This document shows positions 8,010 to 17,176 of a DNA stretch of 64,000 nucleotides, in pieces. The number at the start of each line of letters is the position of its first letter. The stretch's first letter is position 1. The DNA comes from Clostridium scatologenes (GTDB lineage: Bacteria; Bacillota; Clostridia; Clostridiales; Clostridiaceae): contig NZ_CP009933.1 of NCBI RefSeq assembly GCF_000968375.1, forward strand, positions 4,526,001-4,590,000. Reading direction: 5' to 3'. Below the pieces are notes generated by a model. The model saw only the letters and a list, made by a program, of their open reading frames with translations. It was not told where the DNA came from and did not search any database. A program made the position numbers and the translations under genes.

Positions 8010-8909
8010 TTACACGCCGTTTAAATCAAAATCTGGAATGAAACTTTTAGAAGCAGTGCCTTCCTCTTGAATAAATGCATTTTTTATACCTAAGCTTAAG
8101 CAATAGTCTATCATGCTATCATAGTGCTTGTAGTTTAAAGACTTATTAATTTCAGGAAATTTATAAGCATTATGCATAGGAACATATTGATTCATTAGGC
8201 TTAAATAGACAGAATCTCCAAAGGTACTATATATATAATCTATAATTTTTTTAGAATCAAATAAAAGTCCAGGTAGCATTAAATGTCTTATGATGACTCC
8301 TTTTTCAATTAAACCGTCCTTGTTAAATTTTATGTTCCCAACTTGAGAGAACATTTCTTTTACTGCATTTGAAGCATATGCAAAATAGTTTTCAGCGTTA
8401 GAATATTTTTGGGAATATTTGTTGTTAAAGTATTTGATATCAGGAAGATACACATCAATATATCCTTCTAGCAATTTTATTGTTTCTATATTTTCATATC
8501 CACTAGTATTAAATAAAATAGGAATATTAAGACCTGATGCTTTTGATATTTTTAAAGCTTCTATTATTTGAGGAACATAATGTGTTGGAGTAACTAGATT
8601 TATATTATGAGCTCCTCTTTTTTGTTGTTCTAAAAATATTTCACTTAACCTTTTTATAGATACTTCTTTACCTATATTTTCAGAACTTATTTCGTGATTC
8701 TGGCAAAAGACACATTTTAAACTGCAGTTTGAAAAAAATATAGTACCAGAACCGTTTTTTCCTGATATGCAAGGTTCCTCCCAATTATGCAATGATACTT
8801 TTGCAATTTTTATATTTTTTCCTGAATTACAGTATCCTAATTCACCTTTTAATCTATTTATACCACAGTTCCTGGGACATAATTTACAACTTTCAAGAAC
8901 TTCTAACAT
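8010..8909 (-). CDS. PflA/PflX-like radical SAM protein
   Basis: The radical SAM cluster motif CSLKCVFC (a CxxxCxxC) binds the 4Fe-4S cluster that cleaves S-adenosylmethionine. Upstream, CKLCPRNCGINR with a later GYC gives the extra cysteines typical of the PflX group, which resembles the pyruvate formate-lyase activating enzyme. At 299 residues it fits that group. Its substrate is not known in general. It lies downstream of the YkvI-like permease gene on the same strand with a 73-base gap, so the two may be co-transcribed. No glycyl radical enzyme gene is in the window. Confidence 0.8.
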   Translation of the reverse strand: MLEVLESCKLCPRNCGINRLKGELGYCNSGKNIKIAKVSLHNWEEPCISGKNGSGTIFFSNCSLKCVFCQNHEISSENIGKEVSIKRLSEIFLEQQKRGAHNINLVTPTHYVPQIIEALKISKASGLNIPILFNTSGYENIETIKLLEGYIDVYLPDIKYFNNKYSQKYSNAENYFAYASNAVKEMFSQVGNIKFNKDGLIEKGVIIRHLMLPGLLFDSKKIIDYIYSTFGDSVYLSLMNQYVPMHNAYKFPEINKSLNYKHYDSMIDYCLSLGIKNAFIQEEGTASKSFIPDFDLNGV

Positions 8910-8982
8910 TTTATAACACCTCTATAATTAAAGTAATTAATATAAAAACTATTATACTTTATATTTTGTTTTATGTGTATAT

Positions 8983-10038
8983 CTAATGTATAGATTTATT
9001 TTTATTTCCCAGGTAAAAAATCAAACATTGAATTGTAAATATAAAACTTACTACTGCAAAAGCAGGGTATAAAATAGATATAAGTTTTACGAATCCAATT
9101 TGAGATATAGGTATGGATATAGCAATTATTAAAATTATAGCTTTTTTATAAGAAATATTGAATAATTCTTCAAGGTTTTTGCTTACGCTATAGATATTAG
9201 AAACTTCAGTAGAAAACATTTCCAACCAAATTATGATTAATAGCATAATTTGAATAATATTTCCAAAACGATTAGCAATGTACAATAGTGGTATTTCATA
9301 TTTGAAAATATATGGTATGTTTAAAATTAGTAAGGCATTAATTAAAAATGATAATATTGTGAGCCCTATAGAACCTAGAGCAACACCCAATATTAAAGTT
9401 TTTTTGTTTCTTATTTCGGTGCTTAGAGGTACAAGTACTCCACAACAGCATAGAATGTTAAAACCTCCATATATAAGAGAAGATAGTAGCCAATTGTGTT
9501 TGTAAGCAGAAATATTTTTTAAATAAGATACATTAATGTCTTTGTAAAATGATACATATAAAATAAATATAGTCACTATAACAATAATTAGAGAAGGTAC
9601 TATAAAAGAATTTATTTCAATTAATCCCTTAGTTCCTCTTAAAAGGATAACCACTGATATAAATATCATTATAATTATTCCTACCCATTTTGATACATTA
9701 AAGTATTGGTTTAGAAGAGAACCACTGCCAGCTAAGATTACAGCAGAGGTGCTTATAAGAAATATAGTTGTAAATAGGTTAGTAACTTGTCCTAGAAAAC
9801 CTGGACTAACTAATGAAATAAGCCCATCATAAGAGGTTAATTTGTACTTTAAACTTAGCTGAATAACTATGTAACCCATTATTATGTAAATGATACAGCA
9901 TATAAGTATACCAAAAAAGCTTTTGTAACCATAAACTGTAAAAAATTGGCTTATTTCTTGTCCAGAAGCTAAACCAGCACCAACAATAGTACCTATAAAA
10001 ACAGCACTTATTTGTAATACTAAAAATAAGTTTTTCAT
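8983..10038 (-). CDS. YkvI-family membrane protein (LeuT-fold transporter-like)
   Basis: The 351-residue protein has about ten hydrophobic segments. It starts with an unwound-helix-like GTIVGAGLASGQEISQFF, the signature of the YkvI family (COG3949), which is distantly related to amino-acid permeases of the APC/LeuT fold. The substrate is unknown. ATG 10038 follows AGGAGG. Divergent from the lipoprotein gene at 10226 and upstream of the PflX-like gene. Confidence 0.75.
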   Translation of the reverse strand: MKNLFLVLQISAVFIGTIVGAGLASGQEISQFFTVYGYKSFFGILICCIIYIIMGYIVIQLSLKYKLTSYDGLISLVSPGFLGQVTNLFTTIFLISTSAVILAGSGSLLNQYFNVSKWVGIIIMIFISVVILLRGTKGLIEINSFIVPSLIIVIVTIFILYVSFYKDINVSYLKNISAYKHNWLLSSLIYGGFNILCCCGVLVPLSTEIRNKKTLILGVALGSIGLTILSFLINALLILNIPYIFKYEIPLLYIANRFGNIIQIMLLIIIWLEMFSTEVSNIYSVSKNLEELFNISYKKAIILIIAISIPISQIGFVKLISILYPAFAVVSFIFTIQCLIFYLGNKNKSIH

Positions 10039-10225
10039 AAATTATTTAAATCCTCCTGTATAATTGATTAATGTATAAAAACAAATATTATTTAAGCAAG
10101 CTAAAGAGTCTAGATATAATAGTATATAAGTAAATTTTTAAAATAATGATTTATAAATTAAATTTTTATTTTCAGGAAAAACTAAAGATAAATCAGTATC
10201 TTATAAAAGATAAGGAGGAGAAAAG

Positions 10226-11344
10226 ATGAAAAGAATAAATTTCAGAATTGTTAGTAAAATTTTAATAATAATTATATTTGCAGTTGTTCCAAATATATTT
10301 ATTGGATGTTCAAAGAGTAAAAAAAATGAGAATACAGAAAGCAGTAGTAATTTTGATATAAAAGCAGCAGGGAATGTGGCAGATACATATATGAAATATT
10401 TAATGAAGGATGATTTAGAAAATAGCAAAAAGCTTTATTCTAAAGAGCTTTCAAAAAGTCCTTCCCCAAAGGAAAATAAAAATTTAAAAATATTAGGCTA
10501 TAATGTATCAGAAACTAATGAAGTAGGTAAATCTGGTCTATTTAAGGTAAAAGTATCAAGATCAGATTTAACTACTAGTTATGCTTCTTTAGATGAGTAC
10601 TCAATAAGAATAGCTAAGGAAGGTAATGATTATAAAATAAAAGAGACAAATAATGTGGTTCAAAAGGAAGTGTTTAGTGAGCAGAGACAACTAAGAGTGA
10701 AAAATAAAAATAATGCTAATACAAATTTAGTCATAAATATGGATGGCCTTCCTAATTATATGTTTTCTAAAGATGATAAAAGAAATGTAGATAAGATAAA
10801 GGTACCTAAAACAAAATTTGGAGTTATCAATTTTGGATATAGTGGAGAAAGTTTAGCAATATCTAGTTATGATAAAGATGCTTATGTGGGCATAATAAAA
10901 ATGGATGAGAGCTTGGCAGTACAAGGTGGAGATAATAAAGATGAAGATCAAAAAGGAGGTGGGAGTGATAAGCAAAATCAAGGTACTGGTGCTATAGGAA
11001 GAGAAAAACCTATAGGAAAAGAGATTACATCAATAGATATATTAAAGAATTGTAAAGTGGAATTTATAAATTTTTCACCAGAAGAAAAGTTTATAACGGT
11101 ACAGTATGCAAAATCACCTTCAGGTAGATGTATAAGAGTTTATAAAATAGATGGAGGAGATATTATACCTTTTAAATTTGAAGAAAAATACCCGTTAGAT
11201 AAAGTAGATGTAGTATTTTCTTCCTATGATAAGGAAAGTTTAAATTTTGATGTTGTACCCAAAGTAGAAGGAGATAAATCAGCTTTAAATGTAATAGGTA
11301 AATGGCAATTAAGTTTAAAAGATTTTAAAGCTAAAAAAATGTGA
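10226..11344 (+). CDS. Predicted lipoprotein of unknown function
   Basis: The N-terminus has a basic start, a hydrophobic stretch (residues 10-27) and a lipobox ending FIGC, so the mature protein should be lipid-anchored outside the membrane. The remaining ~345 residues are hydrophilic and lysine-rich, with a low-complexity linker around residues 230-255 (GGDNKDEDQKGGGSDKQNQG) that splits the protein into two parts. I do not recognise a domain. ATG 10226 follows AAGGAGGAG. It is followed after 34 bases by the YtqA-type radical SAM gene on the same strand. Confidence 0.75.
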   Translation: MKRINFRIVSKILIIIIFAVVPNIFIGCSKSKKNENTESSSNFDIKAAGNVADTYMKYLMKDDLENSKKLYSKELSKSPSPKENKNLKILGYNVSETNEVGKSGLFKVKVSRSDLTTSYASLDEYSIRIAKEGNDYKIKETNNVVQKEVFSEQRQLRVKNKNNANTNLVINMDGLPNYMFSKDDKRNVDKIKVPKTKFGVINFGYSGESLAISSYDKDAYVGIIKMDESLAVQGGDNKDEDQKGGGSDKQNQGTGAIGREKPIGKEITSIDILKNCKVEFINFSPEEKFITVQYAKSPSGRCIRVYKIDGGDIIPFKFEEKYPLDKVDVVFSSYDKESLNFDVVPKVEGDKSALNVIGKWQLSLKDFKAKKM

Positions 11345-11378
11345 TATAATTAAATAAAAAATACTTATGGAGAAAAAT

Positions 11379-12296
11379 ATGCAGTGGGGAGAAAAAAGAT
11401 ATTATAGTTTAAATTATTTTTTAAGAAATAAGTTCCATTCAAAAGTATTTAAAATATCATTGGATGCGGGGTTTTCCTGTCCAAATCGAGATGGAAAAAT
11501 AAGTACTGGAGGATGTGCATTTTGCAGCGAAAGAGGTTCTGGAGATTTTGCAGGAGATAGGCATTTTTCAATAAAGCATCAATTTGAAGATATAAAGCAA
11601 ATTATGAGCAAAAAGTGGAAAAATGGCAAGTATATAGCCTACTTTCAAGCTTATACTAATACTTATGCACCTGTAAAAGTATTAAGAGAAAAGTATAATG
11701 AAGCAATAAATGAAGAAGATGTAGTAGGATTGGCTATAGCTACAAGACCTGACTGTCTTAGTGAAGAAGTTTTAGAACTTTTGGAAGAGTTTAATAAAAA
11801 AATTTATACTTGGGTGGAATTGGGACTTCAGACTTTTAATGAAAATACTGCGTCAAAAATAAACAGAGGATATAAACTTGATGTATTTGAAGAGGCTGTT
11901 AGAAATTTGAGAAAAAGAAACATTGATGTAGTAACCCATGTTATATTTGGATTACCAGGAGAAACAAGCGAGGATATGCTAAATACAGTAAAATATGTTT
12001 GTACACAAGATATACAAGGAGTTAAATATCACCTTTTGCATCTTATGAAAAATACACCTCTTGAAGACTTTTATAATAGAGGAGAACTTAGATTTTTAGA
12101 ATATGAAGAGTATATAGATATTATATGTTCTGCTATATCAATTACACGATCTGATATAGTTATTCATAGGCTTACAGGTGATGCTCCAAGAAATTTGCTT
12201 ATAGGTCCTGTGTGGAGTTTGAAAAAATGGGAAGTTTTAAATGCCATAGATAAAACGTTAGAGAAGAGAAAAATATATCAAGGCTGTCGATGTTGA
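11379..12296 (+). CDS. TIGR01212-family (YtqA-like) radical SAM protein
   Basis: The motif CPNRDGKISTGGCAFC carries the cysteines of this radical SAM family, whose cluster spacing is wider than the standard CxxxCxxC. The GFSCPNRDG and HVIFGLPGETSEDML stretches are also characteristic. About 305 residues is normal. An in-frame ATG occurs at 11367, but GGAG (11369-11372) lies inside it and 6 bases before ATG 11379, so 11379 is the likelier start. A tRNA-modification role has been suggested for relatives; none can be shown here. Confidence 0.85.
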   Translation: MQWGEKRYYSLNYFLRNKFHSKVFKISLDAGFSCPNRDGKISTGGCAFCSERGSGDFAGDRHFSIKHQFEDIKQIMSKKWKNGKYIAYFQAYTNTYAPVKVLREKYNEAINEEDVVGLAIATRPDCLSEEVLELLEEFNKKIYTWVELGLQTFNENTASKINRGYKLDVFEEAVRNLRKRNIDVVTHVIFGLPGETSEDMLNTVKYVCTQDIQGVKYHLLHLMKNTPLEDFYNRGELRFLEYEEYIDIICSAISITRSDIVIHRLTGDAPRNLLIGPVWSLKKWEVLNAIDKTLEKRKIYQGCRC

Positions 12297-12467
12297 ATTA
12301 AGTATAAAAGTAAAGAACATTAAACTTGTGTAAAGTTCAATATTATTGAATATAGAATATTAAAAATCAAACTTAATTTTGATAATATTTTTATATTTAT
12401 GAGCATAATTTTTTAGTAAATATTAATACAAAAGATAAATTTATATTTTTAAATCGTTGATTTTTTT

Positions 12468-12498
12468 ACCTACATGATATAATTTTAATTGTGTAGGT
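12468..12498 (+). terminator. Probable terminator before the ComB-family gene
   Basis: ACCTACA (12468-12474) pairs with TGTAGGT (12492-12498), extended by TT/AA, and TTTTTT follows at 12501. The 17-base loop is long, so it is weaker than the others. The 252-base gap before the next gene holds nothing else that I can support. Confidence 0.5.
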
Positions 12499-12548
12499 AA
12501 TTTTTTATTAATTTTAAAGAAGATAAAACTTCAATGGGGGAATTTAAA

Positions 12549-13292
12549 ATGAAAGTTGATTTAATAATTTCTGCAGATGATATAAAAAAGGATAAAGTAC
12601 AAGGAAAAGCTGTAGTAGTTATAGATATGCTAAGAGCTACATCAGTAATAGCAACTGCAATAAATAATGGATGCAAAAGTGTTATACCTGTGCTTACAAT
12701 AGAAGAAGCTTTAAAAGTGAGCAATGAAGATAGAGATAACTATATACTTGGAGGAGAAAGAAAGGCGCTTAAAATAAAAGGTTTTGATTATGCTAATTCA
12801 CCTTTAGAATATAAAGAAGACTTAGTTAAAGACAAAATTTTAGTTATGACTACTAGTAATGGGACAAGAGCAATTAAAGGAAGTACAGGGGCTAAAAATA
12901 TTCTAATAGGTGCATTAATAAATGCTAGAGCTGTGGCAAATAAGCTTTTAGATTTGGATATTGATGTGCAGATAGTAAATGCAGGAACTTATGGTCAGTT
13001 TTCTATAGATGACTTTATATGTTCTGGATATATTATAGATTGTTTATTAGAAGCCCCAACAGATATAGAACTTACAGATATAGCAAAAACTTCTCACTAT
13101 GTTTATTCTGAAAATAAGGATATAACTAGTTTTATACATTATGCCAGTCATTATAAAAGAATTAAGGAATTAAATTTAGAAGATGATTTAAAATATTGCT
13201 GCACTAAAGATATAATTGACATTGTACCTGAATACAGAAATGGCATTATAAAAGTTTATGATGAAATGTATAAGAAAAAAACTGTAGTTTAG
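12549..13292 (+). CDS. ComB-family 2-phosphosulfolactate phosphatase-like protein
   Basis: The 247-residue protein matches the ComB family (COG2045). It has VVVIDMLRATSVIATAI near the N-terminus, a central TTSNGTRAIKGS and a C-terminal NAGTYGQFSIDDFICSG. In methanogens ComB removes phosphate from 2-phosphosulfolactate in coenzyme M synthesis. Clostridia do not make coenzyme M, and no other com gene is in the window, so the natural substrate here may be a different phospho-acid. ATG 12549 has GGGGGAA (12535-12541) 7 bases upstream; an in-frame ATG at 12534 overlaps that site and is rejected. Single-gene unit. Confidence 0.8.
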   Translation: MKVDLIISADDIKKDKVQGKAVVVIDMLRATSVIATAINNGCKSVIPVLTIEEALKVSNEDRDNYILGGERKALKIKGFDYANSPLEYKEDLVKDKILVMTTSNGTRAIKGSTGAKNILIGALINARAVANKLLDLDIDVQIVNAGTYGQFSIDDFICSGYIIDCLLEAPTDIELTDIAKTSHYVYSENKDITSFIHYASHYKRIKELNLEDDLKYCCTKDIIDIVPEYRNGIIKVYDEMYKKKTVV

Positions 13293-13453
13293 GAAAAAAC
13301 TTTATTTGACAATGTGAAATTTTATGACATTAAAATAGAAAACAACTGACCTCGTCTTAATTTTTAAGCATTATAAGTTATGATTATAAATATAATTTAG
13401 GTTACTAAAATTACCTATAATAATGTAATTATGTACGTATACTTGAACTTGTT

Positions 13454-13531
13454 AGTTTGAATTTTAACTTTTATTCAGTGACATATGACATCCTTATCAT
13501 ATATCACTGAATAAAAATTAAAATTCAAACT
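13454..13531 (-). repeat. Long inverted repeat, 35-bp arms, likely terminator or small mobile-like palindrome
   Basis: Arms 13454-13488 and 13497-13531 match at 33 of 35 positions around an 8-base loop. Both mismatches are C opposite A on the plus strand, which become G-U pairs in the minus-strand RNA, so the minus-strand transcript can fold without a break. It lies 46 bases beyond the 3' end of the minus-strand methyltransferase gene. The 285-base gap holds no gene. Confidence 0.75.
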
Positions 13532-13577
13532 TCCACTGCACTTTTTATTATAATATTCTCATTGTATGAATTTATTT

Positions 13578-14753
13578 TTATACAACTTGGAATATATAAA
13601 ATTTTAAATAATAAGATTCGTCGGAATTCCAGAGTATTGGGTGGTCTGAAGCTTGAGTTCTGAACTCAACTTGTCTTAACATTCTTCTTGCATCTTTTGC
13701 CGCATTTGCAATAGTATCTTTAAAGAGTTCAGGAGACATAAAATGAGAACATGAACAAGTAACTAAAAAGCCACCTGGTTTTACCATTTTTATACCTCTT
13801 AAATTAATTTCTTTATATCCTCTAATAGCGCTTTTTATAGTTGACCTTGATTTTGTGAAAGCAGGAGGATCAAGTATAACTACATCATATTGTCTTCCTT
13901 CATTTGCCCATTGGTGAAGAACATCGAAAGCGTTGTGACATTCGAATCTAACTGTGTCAGATAATTTATTAAGCGCAGCATTTTTAGATGCATCGTCTAT
14001 AGCAAGTTGTGATATGTCAATTCCTAAGACACTTTTAGCACCAGCGATGCCCGCATTTAGAGCAAAAGAACCGGTATGAGTAAAGCAATCTAAAACATCG
14101 GCATCTTTACAAATTTTATGTATAGCATGTCGATTTTCTTTTTGATCTAAAAAGAAACCTGTTTTTTGACCATTTTCGATATCAACATAATATTTAACGC
14201 CATTTTCAATAATTTCGAATGTAGTATCAAAAGGTTCTGTTAGGAATCCTTTTGTTTGTTCCATGCCTTCAAGCTCACGAACTTTTACGTCACTTCGTTC
14301 GTAAACACCTTTTGCGCCAAAATCTTCTTTGAGCAATTCAACTATAATAGATTTATATTTATCGATTCCAAGAGCTAAAGATTGAATAACATAATAATCT
14401 TGATATTTATCAATTATAAGACCAGGTACAAAGTCAGCTTCTCCAAATAGAAATCTGCAGCTTGAAGTGTCTATAATTTTTTTTCTATAAATCCAAGCAT
14501 TGAATAGCTTTTTTCTAAAAAAGTCTTTATCTATTTCTTCATTTATGTCTCTAGTCATAATTCTTATTGTGATTTTTGATACATCATTTATATAACCTTT
14601 ACCTATAAAGTTTCCCTTAAAATTGTATACTTCTACAATATCACCATTTTCATAGGTTCCTTCGTAACCCTCTATTTCTGTAGTATATATCCATGGGTGA
14701 CCATTTTCGGCTTTTCTACCCATGCCTTTATATAAATAAAACTTACAAGCCAT
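13578..14753 (-). CDS. Class I SAM-dependent rRNA methyltransferase (RlmI/YwbD-like) with PUA domain
   Basis: Residues 1-75 look like a PUA RNA-binding domain. A central region leads to a Rossmann methyltransferase with VLDCFTHTGSFALNAG (SAM motif I), GIDISQLAI and the catalytic-region VILDPPAFTKS. RlmI-family enzymes make m5C in 23S rRNA; the exact base cannot be read from the sequence. The length of about 391 residues matches. ATG 14753 is preferred over TTG 14756; AGGGAGG (14770-14764) precedes both. Stand-alone gene, divergent from the ABC-F gene. Confidence 0.87.
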   Translation of the reverse strand: MACKFYLYKGMGRKAENGHPWIYTTEIEGYEGTYENGDIVEVYNFKGNFIGKGYINDVSKITIRIMTRDINEEIDKDFFRKKLFNAWIYRKKIIDTSSCRFLFGEADFVPGLIIDKYQDYYVIQSLALGIDKYKSIIVELLKEDFGAKGVYERSDVKVRELEGMEQTKGFLTEPFDTTFEIIENGVKYYVDIENGQKTGFFLDQKENRHAIHKICKDADVLDCFTHTGSFALNAGIAGAKSVLGIDISQLAIDDASKNAALNKLSDTVRFECHNAFDVLHQWANEGRQYDVVILDPPAFTKSRSTIKSAIRGYKEINLRGIKMVKPGGFLVTCSCSHFMSPELFKDTIANAAKDARRMLRQVEFRTQASDHPILWNSDESYYLKFYIFQVV

Positions 14754-14912
14754 CAACTTTTTACCTCCCTGATTTTGTTCCTTATGTAGTATACCACAAC
14801 TGAAAAATTAATAATATACAAAAATGTAACTAAAAATCTTTTGACATAATATATAAGAATAAATTAAACTATTTCTATATGTTTAAATTCGAAAGATTTG
14901 AGGAGATGAAAA

Positions 14913-16469
14913 ATGAGTATATTAACTGTTAAAAATTTAAGTCATGGTTTTGGAGATAGAGCCATATTTGAAGATGTATCATTTAGACTATTAAAGGGAG
15001 AACATGTAGGACTTATAGGAGCTAATGGAGAAGGTAAGTCAACATTTATGAATATAATTACAGGAAAGCTTATGCCTGATGAGGGAAGTATAGAATGGTC
15101 TAATAGAGTTAGGGTTGGATACATGGATCAACATGTACAATTACAAAAAGGACAAACTATAAGAGATGTATTAAAGCAAGCATTTGACTATCTTTTTGAT
15201 CTTGAAAAAGAAATGATAGGGATAACAGATAAGATGGGACAAGCGTCACCAGAAGAGTTGGAAAAGCTTTTAGATCAAATGGGTACTATTCAGGACTTAC
15301 TTGATAACAATGGATTTTATGTTATAGATGTAAAAGTTGAGGAAGTAGCAGGAGGACTTGGACTTAAAGATGTAGGTCTTGATAAAGATGTATCAGATTT
15401 AAGTGGTGGACAAAGAACAAAAGTATTACTTGCAAAATTATTACTTGAAAATCCAGATATATTACTTTTAGACGAGCCTACAAATTATTTGGATGAACAG
15501 CATATAGAATGGTTGAAAATATACTTACAAAATTATGAAAATGCATTTATTCTTATATCTCATGATATTCCTTTCTTGAACAGTGTAATAAATTTAATAT
15601 ATCATATGGAAAACAAGCAGCTTACAAGATATGTAGGAGATTATGATAATTTCATGAGAGTATATGAAGCAAATAAAAAACAATTGGAAGCAGCATATGA
15701 AAGACAGCAAAAGGAAATAGCAAAACTTGAAGATTTCGTAGCTAGAAATAAAGCAAGGGTAGCTACTACTGGAATGGCTAGAGCAAGGCAAAAAAAGTTA
15801 GATAAAATAGATAGAATAGAAATTGCTAAAGAAAAAGTAAAACCTGAATTTAACTTTAAAGCAGCTAGGGCTTCTGGAAAGGTTATATTTGAAACTACAG
15901 ATTTAGTAATAGGTTATGATGAACCTCTTTCAAAACCTTTAAATTTAAGAATGGAGAGAGGAGATAAGATAGCTTTAGTTGGAGCTAATGGATTAGGTAA
16001 AAGTACTTTACTAAAAAGTTTATTAGGGCAGATAAAGCCTATATCAGGAAAAGCTGAGTTAGGAGATTATCAGTATATAGGATATTTTGAACAAGAGAGC
16101 AAGGAAACAAATTATAATACTTGTATAGAAGAGTTGTGGCAGGATTTCCCTTCATTTAGTCAATATGAAGTTAGAGCAGCTTTAGCTAAATGTGGCCTTA
16201 CAACTAAACATATAGAAAGTAAGATAATGGTTTTAAGTGGTGGAGAGCAAGCAAAGGTAAGATTATGTAAGATTATAAATAGAGAAACTAATATATTAAT
16301 ATTAGATGAGCCTACAAATCATTTGGATGTAGATGCAAAGGAAGAATTAAAAAGATCACTAAAAGAATATAAAGGAAGTATTTTATTAGTATGTCATGAG
16401 CCAGAATTTTATAGAGATGTGGTTACTGATATTTGGAATTGTGAAGAGTGGACAACTAAGATATATTAA
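14913..16469 (+). CDS. ABC-F family ATP-binding protein (YkpA/YbiT-like)
   Basis: There are two ABC ATPase domains in one chain and no membrane segments. Walker A motifs are GANGEGKST and GANGLGKST, the signatures are LSGGQRTKV and LSGGEQAKV, and the Walker B regions are LLLDEPTNYLD and LILDEPTNHLD. The inter-domain linker is rich in Arg/Lys/Glu (VARNKARVATTGMARARQKK) as in ribosome-binding ABC-F factors. It probably acts on the ribosome E site during translation. At 518 residues it resembles the housekeeping YkpA/YbiT group rather than antibiotic-resistance members; resistance cannot be excluded. AGGAG precedes ATG 14913. Confidence 0.88.
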   Translation: MSILTVKNLSHGFGDRAIFEDVSFRLLKGEHVGLIGANGEGKSTFMNIITGKLMPDEGSIEWSNRVRVGYMDQHVQLQKGQTIRDVLKQAFDYLFDLEKEMIGITDKMGQASPEELEKLLDQMGTIQDLLDNNGFYVIDVKVEEVAGGLGLKDVGLDKDVSDLSGGQRTKVLLAKLLLENPDILLLDEPTNYLDEQHIEWLKIYLQNYENAFILISHDIPFLNSVINLIYHMENKQLTRYVGDYDNFMRVYEANKKQLEAAYERQQKEIAKLEDFVARNKARVATTGMARARQKKLDKIDRIEIAKEKVKPEFNFKAARASGKVIFETTDLVIGYDEPLSKPLNLRMERGDKIALVGANGLGKSTLLKSLLGQIKPISGKAELGDYQYIGYFEQESKETNYNTCIEELWQDFPSFSQYEVRAALAKCGLTTKHIESKIMVLSGGEQAKVRLCKIINRETNILILDEPTNHLDVDAKEELKRSLKEYKGSILLVCHEPEFYRDVVTDIWNCEEWTTKIY

Positions 16470-16496
16470 TCACTAAATATGTAAATTTATAGATGC

Positions 16497-16525
16497 AGTG
16501 AGGAGTGTGTGGAATACTCCTCACT
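16497..16525 (+). terminator. Terminator after the ABC-F gene
   Basis: 10-bp stem AGTGAGGAGT (16497-16506) with ACTCCTCACT (16516-16525), 9-base loop, then TATTTTATT. Confidence 0.8.
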
Positions 16526-16569
16526 TATTTTATTAATATAATAATGTATGAATTTTTATTATCTTTAAT

Positions 16570-16971
16570 TTAGTTTACAGAAATGCTAATAAATCTGTCT
16601 TTTATCCAGCCTCTATTATTAATATTTCTATTACTTGAAATAGAAATTTCATACCACAATTCATTTTTAATTTTTACACTACATAGTATTTTTACGCTAG
16701 TATTTTTCGATAATGAGTTAAGTGTTGCTGAGTTATCCATTGGACAAATATATAATTCACAATTATCGTTAACGAATGCTTCAGTAAAATTAGGGGTTAT
16801 ATATTGCACAATTAAGTTTGAATCTTTATTCCATTTTGCTTTTTTTGTTAAATTATTATTTTGTTGCTTTAGTAATATTATTTGTTTTTTTTGATTGTAT
16901 ATTTGATTAGTAAAATAATATGCCATAAATAAAGCTCCACCTACAAGAAGTACAAATAATAAAAGTAACAT
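16570..16971 (-). CDS. Small membrane-anchored protein with SH3-like C-terminal region
   Basis: The protein of about 133 residues has an N-terminal membrane segment (LLLLFVLLVGGALFMAYYF), a short Gln/Asn/Lys-rich helix likely to form a coiled coil, and a C-terminal stretch (SKNTSVKILCSVKIKNELWYEI then NNRGWIKDRFI) that resembles a bacterial SH3 domain (consistent with binding cell-wall peptides). The frame opens at TTG 16989, but AAAGGAGT within that segment lies 8 bases before ATG 16971, which I take as the start. Function unknown. Confidence 0.65.
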   Translation of the reverse strand: MLLLLFVLLVGGALFMAYYFTNQIYNQKKQIILLKQQNNNLTKKAKWNKDSNLIVQYITPNFTEAFVNDNCELYICPMDNSATLNSLSKNTSVKILCSVKIKNELWYEISISSNRNINNRGWIKDRFISISVN

Positions 16972-17176
16972 GAAAAATACTCCTTTCAAAATTTATATAC
17001 TAATATTATATTCAAAGGTTTAGTAAATCTGCACTTAATATTTATTAGTAAAATCCATTCATTACATTTTCATGACTTGTTAATACAATTTGGTAAAATT
17101 TATGGTGTATTTTACGATATAAATAAGTGAAATAAAATACCATTATTGTTTAAATTTATAGTAAAGGAGTGATATT

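Noticed and set aside
8792..8986. Plus-strand open frame over the radical SAM gene start and the following gap
   Set aside because: Low-complexity hydrophobic shadow overlapping a certain minus-strand gene; no ribosome binding site.
14913..16469. Antibiotic-resistance ABC-F gene
   Set aside because: Length and linker fit the housekeeping YkpA/YbiT group; no resistance-type neighbour or leader peptide is visible.
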